Below, in pieces: positions 16,329 through 25,378 of a DNA stretch of 64,000 nt. Made by a program: the position numbers and the translations under genes. The stretch comes from JBBIMP01 sp037444305 (GTDB lineage Bacteria > Acidobacteriota > UBA6911). Below the pieces are notes generated by a model. The model saw only the letters and a list, made by a program, of their open reading frames with translations, was not told the origin of the DNA and searched no databases. Location of the stretch: the NCBI GenBank assembly GCA_037444305.1, contig JBBIMP010000020.1:26600-90599 (forward strand). Direction: 5' to 3'. Each line of letters begins with the position of its first letter. The first letter of the stretch is position 1.

Positions 16329-17354
16329 TCAGTTGCCGATGTATTTGGAATACAGCCTGCGCGCCTCTTCCACGTCGCTGGTGCCCTTCACGATGCCGCG
16401 CCCGTCCCGGAAGAGCGCAATCTCGATCCCGTCCAGCTCTGCCCTCAGCAGGTGTTCGTTGAAGGACACCCTGCCCGAGCGCTCGAGCCGCCGCGCGATC
16501 GACTCGAACTCCACCGCCGCGCCGGCTGTGCGCCTCACCTGAACCGAGTTCCTCCCGCAGAGAACCTGCGGACGCGACTCGTGCTCGCCCGAAAGGTACT
16601 CGAACTTCCGCAGGCCGCAGGCCGGGCACCGCGGATCGGCCTGGAGCTTCCCCAGGTCCGTGGCGGAGATGCGGTTCTCCCAGAGGTCCAGCGTGACGAG
16701 TTTCCGGCTGACCTTCCCGAGTTTGCCCGCCAGGATTTTCAGGGCCTCTGCCGCCTGCAGGGCCGCTACGGCGTGCACGATGGGGCCGATGATCCCGGCC
16801 GTGTCGCAGGTCGGCGAACTTCCCGGGGGCGGCATGGTCTCGAGCACGCAGCGAAGGCAGGGCGTCCGGCCGGGCAGGATGGTAAGGCAGATGCCATAAG
16901 CCCCTACGCACGCGCCGTAGACCCAAGGTACATTCCACTTTATGCTCGCGTCGTTGATGAGGTATCGCGTTTCGAAGTTGTCCGTTCCGTCCAGCACCAG
17001 GTCGCTGCCCGGCAGGATGTCGGCGATCGACCGGGCGTCCACGTCCAGCACCTTTTCGACGACCTCGACGCCGGAGTTCATTGCCCGCAGGCGGCGGCCG
17101 GCGGCCACGGCTTTGGGGAGCCCCTCGCGGCAGTCCGCCTCGGTATAGAGCGACTGCCGCTGGAGGTTGGACTCGTCGACATAGTCCCGGTCAGCCAGAG
17201 TCAGGCGGCCCACGCCTGCGCGGACAACTATCTCTGCCAGAACGGATCCGAGCGCTCCGCAACCGACGAGGAGCACCCTGCTGCTGCCCAGCTTTTCCTG
17301 GCCTTCAGGGCCGATCCCGGAAAACAGGATCTGGCGGGAGTAGCGCTGCTCCAT
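16329..17354 (-). CDS. ThiF/MoeB-family E1-like adenylyltransferase
   Basis: Activates the C-terminus of a small protein or peptide by adenylation. The 341-residue protein begins EQRYSRQILFSGIG, then nucleotide-binding GCGALGS (31-37), D55 and the conserved LDGTDNFETRYLIND, two zinc cysteine pairs (C166-C169 and C243-C246) and C183 in PTCDTAGIIGPIV, the usual position of the reactive cysteine region. Residues from about 265 form an extra C-terminal domain without rhodanese features. MoeB, ThiF and HesA functions are all possible. No moaD or thiS homologue is adjacent, but a 40-residue ORF precedes it. ATG 17354 has GGAGG 12 bases upstream. Confidence 0.86.
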   Translation of the reverse strand: MEQRYSRQILFSGIGPEGQEKLGSSRVLLVGCGALGSVLAEIVVRAGVGRLTLADRDYVDESNLQRQSLYTEADCREGLPKAVAAGRRLRAMNSGVEVVEKVLDVDARSIADILPGSDLVLDGTDNFETRYLINDASIKWNVPWVYGACVGAYGICLTILPGRTPCLRCVLETMPPPGSSPTCDTAGIIGPIVHAVAALQAAEALKILAGKLGKVSRKLVTLDLWENRISATDLGKLQADPRCPACGLRKFEYLSGEHESRPQVLCGRNSVQVRRTAGAAVEFESIARRLERSGRVSFNEHLLRAELDGIEIALFRDGRGIVKGTSDVEEARRLYSKYIGN

Positions 17355-17434
17355 GCGGCCTGCAAACCTCCATATCCAATGTTCTTTTGGCGATCCCAGT
17401 ATCAGACTACAGTCTGGAGGGAGCAAAATCCAGA

Positions 17435-17557
17435 TCAGTCGCACACAATGGAAACGGCAGGCGAGAAGTCCTCCAGGTGCCCGTGCAATTCGCTCGGCTG
17501 CTTCGCGCTGCCTCCGATCCGCACAGCCTCGGGATCGATGCCGCCCGGGATTGTCAT
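17435..17557 (-). CDS. Possible 40-residue peptide upstream of the ThiF-family gene
   Basis: A short ORF on the same strand as the E1-like gene, ending 80 bases before it. ATG 17557 is preceded by a strong purine-rich GGGGAGGAG at a spacing of about 11. The product begins MTIPGGIDPEAVRIGG and ends SPAVSIVCD. It has no hydrophobic segment and no diglycine C-terminus, so it is not an obvious ThiS/MoaD. It could be a substrate peptide for the E1-like enzyme, a leader ORF, or chance in GC-rich DNA. Confidence 0.3.
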   Translation of the reverse strand: MTIPGGIDPEAVRIGGSAKQPSELHGHLEDFSPAVSIVCD

Positions 17558-17587
17558 TTTGGCCGCATCTCCTCCCCCTCTTTTGGC

Positions 17588-17593
17588 TATAAT
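17588..17593 (+). promoter_or_regulatory. Candidate -10 element for the PBP1 gene
   Basis: A perfect TATAAT in the context GGCTATAATTG, 33 bases before ATG 17627. No good -35 is seen at the normal distance. Confidence 0.45.
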
Positions 17594-17626
17594 TGACGCG
17601 TTTTTCAACGAGGTGGCAACGGCAGC

Positions 17627-20053
17627 ATGCAAGAGAAGAAACCGCGGCGCTCCCGGCCGGCCAGAAAGAGCCGCAAGACCCTGTTCATCAAGCTCGCGCT
17701 CCTGGCCATTTCCATTCCGGCCATCGTCGTCGGGTATTATCTGATCCGCTATTACTACATCTTCGACCGCATCATCGAGGAAAAGCTCGGGCGCCGCTAC
17801 GAGGTCAACCAGGCGGAGATCTACGCCGCCCCGACGGTGCTTTCCCCTGGCAGGCAGTTTTCCCTGGAGGAGGTGGCCGCGCGGCTGCGCCGCCTCGGCT
17901 ATGAGGAGTCTGCCGCGGACGCCGAGCCCGGCGCGGGCCAGTACAGCATACCCGGCGAGGGCCGCCTGATCGTCCGCAACGGCCCCGGTCTGATACTGGA
18001 TTCTGGCCGGTCGGCCGAGCTCGCATTCGCCAAGGCCCGGCTCAGAACCATTGCCGACCGCGCCACGGGCGAAAGCCTGCAGGGTTTCCATTTGAAGCCC
18101 GAACTCCTGAGCAACGTCATCACCAAGAGCCGCGAGAAACGGCGGTTCGTTCCCTACGGGGACTACCCGGAGGTCCTCGTCAAGGCGGTCCTGGCCTCGG
18201 AGGACCGGCGTTTTTTCAGCCACGCCGGGGTGGATCCGATCCGCATCATCAAGGCCCTGTACATCGACATCCGGGCCGGCGACAAGGTCCAGGGCGCCAG
18301 CACGCTGACGCAGCAGTTTGTGAAAAACTATTTCCTCACGCAGGAGCGGACCTGGAAGCGGAAGCTGACGGACGCTTACATGGCCATCCTGCTCGAACAG
18401 CGTTTCTCCAAGGAGGAGATCTTCGAGCTCTACGCCAACGAGGTCTACCTCGGGCAGCGCGGCTCGTTCGGCATCGTCGGCCTCGGCGAGGCTTCCGAGG
18501 CCTTCTTCCATAAGAACGTCAAGGAACTCACGCTGGGCGAATCCGCGATGATTGCGGGCATCATCTCCGCGCCCAACCGTTTTGCGCCGCTGCGCTATCC
18601 CGAACGCGCCGTTGCGCGCCGGAACATCGTCCTGGACCAGATGGCCGAGTTCGGCATGATCGCCGAACGGGAGCGCGACGAGGCCAGGGCGCTCCCCCTG
18701 GAGCTGAAGCCCTCCTCGGTGATCAACTACTCCGACGCGCCCTACTTCGTGGACTTCGTCCAGGACGTGCTGGACGAGAGGTTCCCCGATTTGGAAATGA
18801 CCCGTTCCCGCTACACGGTCCACACTACGCTGGACATGGATCTGCAGCGCGTGGCCTACGAGTCCCTGCTGGAGGGGATGAAGGAACTGGATGACCAGTT
18901 GGCGAAAGGCAAGCGAGCCATCGAGCCAGGCACAGTCCAGGCGAGCCTGATCGCGGTGGACCCCCGGGATGGACGCATCCTGGCCATGATCGGCGGCCGG
19001 AACTATGGTGTCAGCCAGTTCAACCGGATCACGCAGTCCAGGCGGCAGCCCGGCAGCATCTTCAAGCCCTTCGTCTACGCGGCCGCCCTGGAGACCGCCT
19101 ACACGAGCCCGACGCCGCTGACCGCGGCATCGACCGTGCTCGATGCCCCGGCACAGTTCGAGTTCGACAATCTGCTCTACGAACCGCGGAACTTCAGGGA
19201 AGAGTACTCGGGGCAGGTCACCATGCGGCAGGCCATGGCAAGATCAATGAACATCGCCACCATCAAGATCGCCGAGCAGGTCGGTTACCGGCGGATCGCC
19301 GAACTGGCGCTCCGGCTGGGCTTGAACGAACAGATCAAGCCCTATCCCGCGATGGCGATCGGCGCCTTCGAGGTTACGCCTCTGGAAATGGTCCGTGCCT
19401 ACACGGCGTTCGCCAACCAGGGGAGCCTTACGCAACTCAGGCCGATCACCTGGATCCTCGATCCCGCCGGCGCGAGCGTGTTCGAATCTGCGCCCGAGTC
19501 CGCGGAGGCGCTGACCCCTGCGGTGGCATTCATGATCACCTCGCTCCTGCAGTCGGTGGTGAACGAGGGCACCGGGGCGGGCATCCGGTCCCGCGGCTTC
19601 ACCCTGCCGGCCGCCGGCAAAACGGGCACTTCGCACGACGGCTGGTTCGCGGGCTATACCCCGGACCTGCTCTGCATTGTCTGGGTCGGCTTCGACGACA
19701 ACCGCGAACTCAACCTTTCCGGTTCGCAGTCTGCGCTGCCCATCTGGGCCTCGTTCATGAACAAGGCGGTCGCGCTCAAGCCGCTGACCGGAGAGCCCTT
19801 CCTTCCGCCCGAGGATGTTCCCGAGGCCGAAATCGATCCCACGACGGGACACCTGGCCGGGCCGAGCTGCCTCTATCATGCCCGCGAGTACTTCATCAAG
19901 GGTACAGAGCCGGTTATCGCCTGCTACGGCAACAACTACGCCCACTCCGGCGGTGGTTATCCCCTGAGCATCTACAGCACTCCTAAAGAGTCCCCGCTCG
20001 ACGCCGATAAGGCCAGTGCCCCTCCCGAACCGAAGAAGAAACAGACACGCTGA
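17627..20053 (+). CDS. Bifunctional penicillin-binding protein 1 (class A, PBP1b-like)
   Basis: Polymerises and cross-links peptidoglycan. The 808-residue protein has a short basic cytoplasmic tail, one membrane anchor (LFIKLALLAISIPAIVVGYY), a UB2H-like region (residues about 58-120), a GT51 glycosyltransferase with catalytic E192 in ASEDRRFFSHAGVD and STLTQQFVKNYFL, and a transpeptidase with S477-x-x-K480 in QPGSIFKP, SMN and K665 in KTGTS. The UB2H-like insert favours PBP1b over PBP1a. AGGTGG lies upstream of the ATG. Followed after 15 bases by an unusual large ATPase gene. Confidence 0.94.
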   Translation: MQEKKPRRSRPARKSRKTLFIKLALLAISIPAIVVGYYLIRYYYIFDRIIEEKLGRRYEVNQAEIYAAPTVLSPGRQFSLEEVAARLRRLGYEESAADAEPGAGQYSIPGEGRLIVRNGPGLILDSGRSAELAFAKARLRTIADRATGESLQGFHLKPELLSNVITKSREKRRFVPYGDYPEVLVKAVLASEDRRFFSHAGVDPIRIIKALYIDIRAGDKVQGASTLTQQFVKNYFLTQERTWKRKLTDAYMAILLEQRFSKEEIFELYANEVYLGQRGSFGIVGLGEASEAFFHKNVKELTLGESAMIAGIISAPNRFAPLRYPERAVARRNIVLDQMAEFGMIAERERDEARALPLELKPSSVINYSDAPYFVDFVQDVLDERFPDLEMTRSRYTVHTTLDMDLQRVAYESLLEGMKELDDQLAKGKRAIEPGTVQASLIAVDPRDGRILAMIGGRNYGVSQFNRITQSRRQPGSIFKPFVYAAALETAYTSPTPLTAASTVLDAPAQFEFDNLLYEPRNFREEYSGQVTMRQAMARSMNIATIKIAEQVGYRRIAELALRLGLNEQIKPYPAMAIGAFEVTPLEMVRAYTAFANQGSLTQLRPITWILDPAGASVFESAPESAEALTPAVAFMITSLLQSVVNEGTGAGIRSRGFTLPAAGKTGTSHDGWFAGYTPDLLCIVWVGFDDNRELNLSGSQSALPIWASFMNKAVALKPLTGEPFLPPEDVPEAEIDPTTGHLAGPSCLYHAREYFIKGTEPVIACYGNNYAHSGGGYPLSIYSTPKESPLDADKASAPPEPKKKQTR

Positions 20054-20068
20054 CTTTGGAAACTGGGG

Positions 20069-23000
20069 ATGCGGATCGGCGATAACCTGTCACTGAGCAC
20101 CAGTCTGCCATGTAACCCGGCCGCCGCCGATAGTCCGGCAGCAGCGGTGCCGGGCTTCATCCTGACGCCCGAAACCGGGGAGATCTGCGCCGCAATTCTC
20201 GCCAGGATGCGCGCTTTTCCTGCACCCCAGGAAAGAGGCATCCTGCTGGACGGCCGCCCAGGGGTCGGCAAGACGCACCTGCTGCGGTTCGTGGCGGCGC
20301 TGCTGCAGAGACCGGATGATCCAGCGTGGGAGGCGATCCCGCTTCAGGCCGACAAGGCATCCAGGCCGGCGCCGAAGCTCACCACAATCCACATAGCCCT
20401 GCCCGAGGACTCCTCGGTCAACCTGGGGCAGCTCCTGCTCGCGCGCTTGCGCCAGGCATCCTATTCGGTTTCCGATCCCTCGCCCCCGCCACCCGGGGAA
20501 GATCCGCCGGCACGCCTAACGGCCAGGCTCCGGAAGCTGGCCGGCCTTCTTGCGGCCGGCGGCGTCGGCCTGGTCGTCCTGGACGATGTGACGGCGCGAA
20601 TGCGCGCCATAACCGACCCGGAACAGCTTCGCGACGAGAACCGGTTCCTGGATATCCTCCTCGATGTGCTCTCGCCCTGCGGCATCCTGGTGTGCCTGGC
20701 CGGCGACGATATCGGATTCAAGGCCCAGGAGGACGCGCTCGAGCAGGGGAACTTGCGGCGCTGGGAGGCTGTGCGGATCCGCCGGAGAAACATCGCGCAG
20801 GTCGTGGCCCGAAGCCTGGCGGTGAAAAGCGACGTTCAGCGCCTGCGGGTCAAGATGATCCTTGACCGGCTTCGCAAACGCCTTCCGACGTTGGATATCA
20901 GCGAAGAGGTCTTCGTCGATCTCTACCCCATCCACCCTCATGTCTTCCCGATACTCTTCGACCTTCGCCGGCGGTTCCCCGGATTCTCCCCGCTGCAGTT
21001 TGCGCGGGCGGCGATTCTGGGCGTGCGCGGCCGGCCCGAGGAACAGCTCATTTCCCTGGACCAGCTCTACGACCACGTGCTGCCCGACCTCAGGCAATAC
21101 GAGCACGTCGCCGCTCTGGTCGCTGCCCATGACGAGCTGCAGGCAGCGGTGCTTCCACGCTTGAAGCCGTCGGCACAAACGCCGGCCAGTTCCCTGCTCA
21201 AGGGGATTGCCCTCCTCTCGCTGTGTGAGACCCTGCCGCCCACGGTGAAGACACTGGCGCACGCGCTGCTTCTCTGCCCGGATTCGGGCCCGCTCTCCGG
21301 TTGCGGGTTGGCGGCCGCGCTGCTCATGGAGGTGGAGCAGCACGCCGGCGGCCTGCTCGACACCCGGGGCGAATTGCTGGAGCGAACCTACCGGCTGCGC
21401 CGGAGGAATTCTGGCCACTCGGGCTGGGAAAAGGCCGACGACACCCTGAACGTCGAGTTTTCGTCCGCCATCCTGCGCTGGTTCCATTCCCGGCTGCCGC
21501 GCCTGCTCGACGGCAGCCAGGTGGAAGGCCTCTGCCGGTCGGTTTCATTCAGGGTCGCGCTCCCCGGCCAGGAAGGACGCGAGTTGGGCATCTTTCATAT
21601 AAAAAGCATCTTCGATCCCCTTTGGTCCAGCCAGGATCTGGGTGCCATAGGGGGAGAAGGCGGCCTCAGCTGGGTGATCCTGGTGCTGAATCCGCTCGAG
21701 CGCTTCTACGAACTGGAGAAATCCCTCCAGGCGCTGAGTGCCTCTCCGCACCTCCTCATCTGGCGCCCGGACCAGCCGCTCCAGGAGGAACTGCAAAGCA
21801 TCCGAGCGATCGTGTCCGCCACCTGGGAAAGCCCGGTTCCGGTTTTCGGATTCGGCGCCCCCGCGCCCACAGAGGCTTTTGAAGACTCCCTCACGTCGCT
21901 TTACGTGCGGCGCGGCCAGTTGATCTGGCAGGGCCAGGCGTGGAATGTCGGCGACGCGCTGGGCAACCGGAACCTGGAAGCTTTTGTGGCGGATTTCCTG
22001 GGCAGGATTGTGGCCGCCGGGCCCGGCAGGAACGGGTCGGTATCCGCCCCGCAGACCGAGGCAGCCTCCGGCAACGACAACGGACAAACGTTGACCTGGG
22101 CCGCACTCCTGACCGGGAGGGAAGAGATCCGTGAACTGAGCCTGGATCGCGCCCGGGAAAGCGTCCTGAGCTGGTGGTCCTCTCATTTCGAGATTGATCC
22201 CGAAGCGTTCCGGCCCGTGAGGAAGTCTCTCCCGGAAGCCTTCATGACCACCGGTGTCGACCGGAAGCTCAAGATGTTCGAGGGCGCCGCGGAGCTGCTG
22301 GAATCGGCGATTCAGCGCCTCCGGAGGGGCGAGATTGACTTTGCCCGCACCATGGAGCTGGCAGCCGCGGCCTTCTGTGCGGAGGAGTCCAGGGCCCGCG
22401 CCTTCGCCACTCTCGTGCAGAATCTCCCCGGCTTCGTCAACTGGCTGCCGGAATTCGAGCGTATGAGAAGGTATCTCAACGGGGCGTTCCAGATTCCGCA
22501 GGAAAAGCTCGAGCAGATCCGCCGCGAAATGCTCCGAACCATCCACGATCCGCTGCCGCTGCTCGAGGCCGCCGAAAGGGAGAAGTTCAACCGCTCATTT
22601 CATATTTACAAGAGCGCCTACGTGAGCCACTACCAGTTCACGCACGAAGAATCGCTCCGCTTCATGCGCGGCCACGGCGCGCGCGCGGTGGACTCCGTGG
22701 CGCTGCGCAACCTGGAACTGCTCAGCGGACTTCAGTACATGAGCAAGTCGTACATCAACAGGGTCGGCATCGTCGGCAAATGGATCCAGGGTAACCGGTG
22801 TTCCCTGCCCGTCCGCCAGATACTGGAAACGCGCCCGCGCTGCCACTGCAACTTCAATCCCGCGGATTACGAGTGCATCGGGGACCTGATCACCCAGATC
22901 AACGATCTCGTGAGGGAAGGGGTTGACCACTTCCGCACCATCCTACGGGGCTGCGGGAGGCTGGTCCTGAGGGACATCCAGAAGATGCGCCTGGAGGAAT

Positions 23001-23137
23001 CCTGCTCCCACGAAATCGCCTCCCTGCTCAAGCACGGTCCCATGCTGCCACTGAAATCCCAGTCGGTGGACGTGCTCAACCGGCTGATCCAGCGCCATTC
23101 CGCCGAATTCCTGGCCGAGATTCAAAAGCACCAGTAG
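20069..23137 (+). CDS. Large P-loop ATPase of unknown role
   Basis: A 1022-residue cytoplasmic protein without signal or membrane segments. It has a Walker A GRPGVGKTH (K68, T69) and a Walker B VVLDD (about 169-173), followed by a segment resembling AAA+ sensor and lid regions (VCLAGDD, then RRWEAVRIRRRNIAQVV). The middle and C-terminal two thirds match nothing I recognise. Near the end a Cys/His cluster, CHCNF then C936, could bind zinc. Overall plan recalls large DUF6079/BREX PglY- or BrxC-type ATPases, but no BREX partner (methylase, PglZ) is near. It starts 15 bases after the PBP1 stop and is likely cotranscribed. Confidence 0.7.
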   Translation: MRIGDNLSLSTSLPCNPAAADSPAAAVPGFILTPETGEICAAILARMRAFPAPQERGILLDGRPGVGKTHLLRFVAALLQRPDDPAWEAIPLQADKASRPAPKLTTIHIALPEDSSVNLGQLLLARLRQASYSVSDPSPPPPGEDPPARLTARLRKLAGLLAAGGVGLVVLDDVTARMRAITDPEQLRDENRFLDILLDVLSPCGILVCLAGDDIGFKAQEDALEQGNLRRWEAVRIRRRNIAQVVARSLAVKSDVQRLRVKMILDRLRKRLPTLDISEEVFVDLYPIHPHVFPILFDLRRRFPGFSPLQFARAAILGVRGRPEEQLISLDQLYDHVLPDLRQYEHVAALVAAHDELQAAVLPRLKPSAQTPASSLLKGIALLSLCETLPPTVKTLAHALLLCPDSGPLSGCGLAAALLMEVEQHAGGLLDTRGELLERTYRLRRRNSGHSGWEKADDTLNVEFSSAILRWFHSRLPRLLDGSQVEGLCRSVSFRVALPGQEGRELGIFHIKSIFDPLWSSQDLGAIGGEGGLSWVILVLNPLERFYELEKSLQALSASPHLLIWRPDQPLQEELQSIRAIVSATWESPVPVFGFGAPAPTEAFEDSLTSLYVRRGQLIWQGQAWNVGDALGNRNLEAFVADFLGRIVAAGPGRNGSVSAPQTEAASGNDNGQTLTWAALLTGREEIRELSLDRARESVLSWWSSHFEIDPEAFRPVRKSLPEAFMTTGVDRKLKMFEGAAELLESAIQRLRRGEIDFARTMELAAAAFCAEESRARAFATLVQNLPGFVNWLPEFERMRRYLNGAFQIPQEKLEQIRREMLRTIHDPLPLLEAAEREKFNRSFHIYKSAYVSHYQFTHEESLRFMRGHGARAVDSVALRNLELLSGLQYMSKSYINRVGIVGKWIQGNRCSLPVRQILETRPRCHCNFNPADYECIGDLITQINDLVREGVDHFRTILRGCGRLVLRDIQKMRLEESCSHEIASLLKHGPMLPLKSQSVDVLNRLIQRHSAEFLAEIQKHQ

Positions 23138-23204
23138 GCAGATCCCCAATGCCAAGACCGTGGGGCCGCAAATGCGCCCTCGGTTGCGCGCCGTGCCCGG
23201 GCCT

Positions 23205-23456
23205 TCACGCGAACCTGCTCGAAACAAGATATCCGGCCCACGCCACCGTGCCGCACAGGACGGTGCCCCAGACCAGGCCGACTACGGTGACAATCAATGG
23301 CCAATCCTTCACCGTCGCCAGATTGGTCAGGTCGTAAGCGGCATAGGTGCACAGACAGACCAGTCCGGGAACGGCCTTCCCTCGCCGGCCGATTCCGATG
23401 CAATTTTTCACAAATGGCGTGTTCCCGCCGCCGGGAAGATATAGAATGCCCGTCAC
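23205..23456 (-). pseudogene. Truncated DUF2177-family membrane protein
   Basis: The C-terminal part reads LCTYAAYDLTNLATVKDWP followed by a membrane helix (VTVVGLVWGTVLCGTVAW), the hallmark end of DUF2177 proteins, which normally have about 130 residues and four helices. Here homology begins only at about 23378; upstream codons look unrelated and the first two helices are gone. Minus strand between two plus-strand genes. A decayed gene fragment. The rest of 23138-23511 holds only the ribosome-binding region of the next gene. Confidence 0.65.
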
Positions 23457-23511
23457 TCAGGCGGAGGCGCCACGATTTCTGAAAGCCCGTTAACCTGCAA
23501 AAGGAGGACCT

Positions 23512-25356
23512 ATGCATAGAAGAATACCATCTCTGCTGGCCTGTCTACTGCTGCCCCTGTGTGTCAGCAGTATCGCATTCAACCAGGGGAGGGGCGAACC
23601 GATCTCCACGAACAAGGACAAAGTTCTGACCCTCGCGGTCCAGGGTCAGGTCGCCCATGCGCAACCGGCCCGGTCGTATGTCACCACCTGGGACGGCAAG
23701 CCCAAGATGGCGATCGGCACCGGGGGGATCAACTACAACTTGAGGCTCGGCGACCGGATCTTCGGCTGGGCCGGCGGGGACCGCGCCACCGTCGGCGTGG
23801 CCGCCGAGGGCATCGGGGAAGAGCGCGTGCGTGACGCCTGGCTGAACTACACCTCCATCGGGAACGAAGTCCGCATCCTGGGCGGCGAGGCCAAAGGGGA
23901 AAGAGGTGTAGTCATAGGCAAGTTCGGCAGTTACGTGCTCCTCCACTTCAGCGAAGCGACCCTGGACAAGCTGGCCATCGGGGACGGCCTGCACGTGAAA
24001 GCGCGCGGCATGGGGCTGGAAATCACCGGCTTTCCCGACGTCTTCCTTCACGGCATCGACGCTGACCTGCTCGAGAAGTTCGGCATAATGAACGTCGGCG
24101 GAAAGCTCGAGGTCCCGGTCGTGAGCGAGATCCCGGCCGAGATCGTCGGCCAGGGATCGGGGGGCACATCCCTTTCGGGCCACTACAACATCCAGACCTC
24201 CTATCCCCCGGACATCCAGCAGTACGGCCTGGACAGGCTGCGCTTCGGTGACATCGTCATGCTGAAGGACATCCAGACGGATTACGGAAAAGGGTATTTC
24301 AAGGGCGGAGCCACCATCGGCATAGTCTGCAGCGGGCCCAGCGACATCTCGGGCCTGGGCATCGGCGTGACCCCCATCATATCCACACGGTCGGGCAAGC
24401 TTGTGGCCAGAGTGGATCCCTCGGCCAACATTGCGAAGCATCTTGGCATCGGGACCCGGCAGACGGCCGCGGCCTCGAGCGCGGGCGCGCTTAAAACCAA
24501 CAAGGACAAGCTCATCGTGACGGCGGTGCAGGGGGTTGTGCAGCCTCCCGGCAGCCGCGGCTACTCCACCACTTGGGACGGCAGGCCGGTGTCTTCGCTC
24601 GGCACCGCATCGATCAACTACACGGTTTCTCTCGGCGATTCCACTTACGGCTGGGCCAACGCAGACCACGTAGAACCGGACGTCACCATCCAGGGGAGGG
24701 ACCAGCCATCGCCCAGCGATTGCGCTCTCGCCATTCTGGCGTGCATCGGCAATGAGGCGCGCGTCCTCACCGGGGATGCGCGGGGCGCCAGGGGGATCTT
24801 CATCGGGCGGCACGCGGGAGCGCACGATATGGTCTGGTTTCCGAAGGACGTGCTCGAAAAGCTCACCCTGCACGACAAGATCCAGATTCAAACCCGCGGC
24901 GTGGGCCTGCAGATCGAAGGCTTTGAGGACGTGAGGGTCAACAAGCTCTCGCCGGAGCTGCTGGAGAAGATGGGAATCACGGTGGAGGGCGGCCAGCTGG
25001 TCGTGCCGGTGGCGATGGAGATCCCGGGACACATCATGGGTTCCGGGATGGGGGGATCCTTCATCGAAAACATCGACTACGACATCCAGACCACCTGCCC
25101 GCAGACGGTGGAGGAATACGGCCTCAAGAAGCTTAGGCTGGGGGACATCGTCGCCATCCGGGATCACTACAACTTCTACGGGCGCGGGCGATACCGCGGG
25201 GCAGTTACCATAGGAGTCGTCATCCACGGCTTTTCGAATTCCGCCGGGCACGGTCCGGGGGTGAATCCGGTTCTGAGCGCGCTGCCGGGGAGGATAAAAA
25301 CGAAGATCGATTCCGGAGCAAACACGGCCTACTACCTGGGAATTCGCAGCCGCTGA
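23512..25356 (+). CDS. Exported tandem DUF4438 protein
   Basis: A 614-residue protein with a signal peptide (LLACLLLPLCVSSIAF) and two homologous halves of roughly 290 residues. The halves start TNKDKVLTLAVQGQV (about 33) and TNKDKLIVTAVQGVV (about 330), and repeat TTWDGKP/TTWDGRP, INYNLRLGD/INYTVSLGD, IGNEVRILGGEAKG/IGNEARVLTGDARG, YNIQTSYP/YDIQTTCP and the GATIGIV/GAVTIGVV ends. DUF4438 proteins are usually single-domain and cytosolic, so export and internal duplication are unusual. AAGGAGG lies five bases before ATG 23512. Function unknown. The next gene follows after 22 bases. Confidence 0.82.
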   Translation: MHRRIPSLLACLLLPLCVSSIAFNQGRGEPISTNKDKVLTLAVQGQVAHAQPARSYVTTWDGKPKMAIGTGGINYNLRLGDRIFGWAGGDRATVGVAAEGIGEERVRDAWLNYTSIGNEVRILGGEAKGERGVVIGKFGSYVLLHFSEATLDKLAIGDGLHVKARGMGLEITGFPDVFLHGIDADLLEKFGIMNVGGKLEVPVVSEIPAEIVGQGSGGTSLSGHYNIQTSYPPDIQQYGLDRLRFGDIVMLKDIQTDYGKGYFKGGATIGIVCSGPSDISGLGIGVTPIISTRSGKLVARVDPSANIAKHLGIGTRQTAAASSAGALKTNKDKLIVTAVQGVVQPPGSRGYSTTWDGRPVSSLGTASINYTVSLGDSTYGWANADHVEPDVTIQGRDQPSPSDCALAILACIGNEARVLTGDARGARGIFIGRHAGAHDMVWFPKDVLEKLTLHDKIQIQTRGVGLQIEGFEDVRVNKLSPELLEKMGITVEGGQLVVPVAMEIPGHIMGSGMGGSFIENIDYDIQTTCPQTVEEYGLKKLRLGDIVAIRDHYNFYGRGRYRGAVTIGVVIHGFSNSAGHGPGVNPVLSALPGRIKTKIDSGANTAYYLGIRSR

Positions 25357-25378
25357 AGGTCCGGGAGCAGGTCCGGAA

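Noticed and set aside
20069..23137. Calling the large ATPase a BREX component outright
   Set aside because: Only the P-loop region is recognisable and no PglX, PglZ or BrxA/B partner is in the window; left as an analogy.
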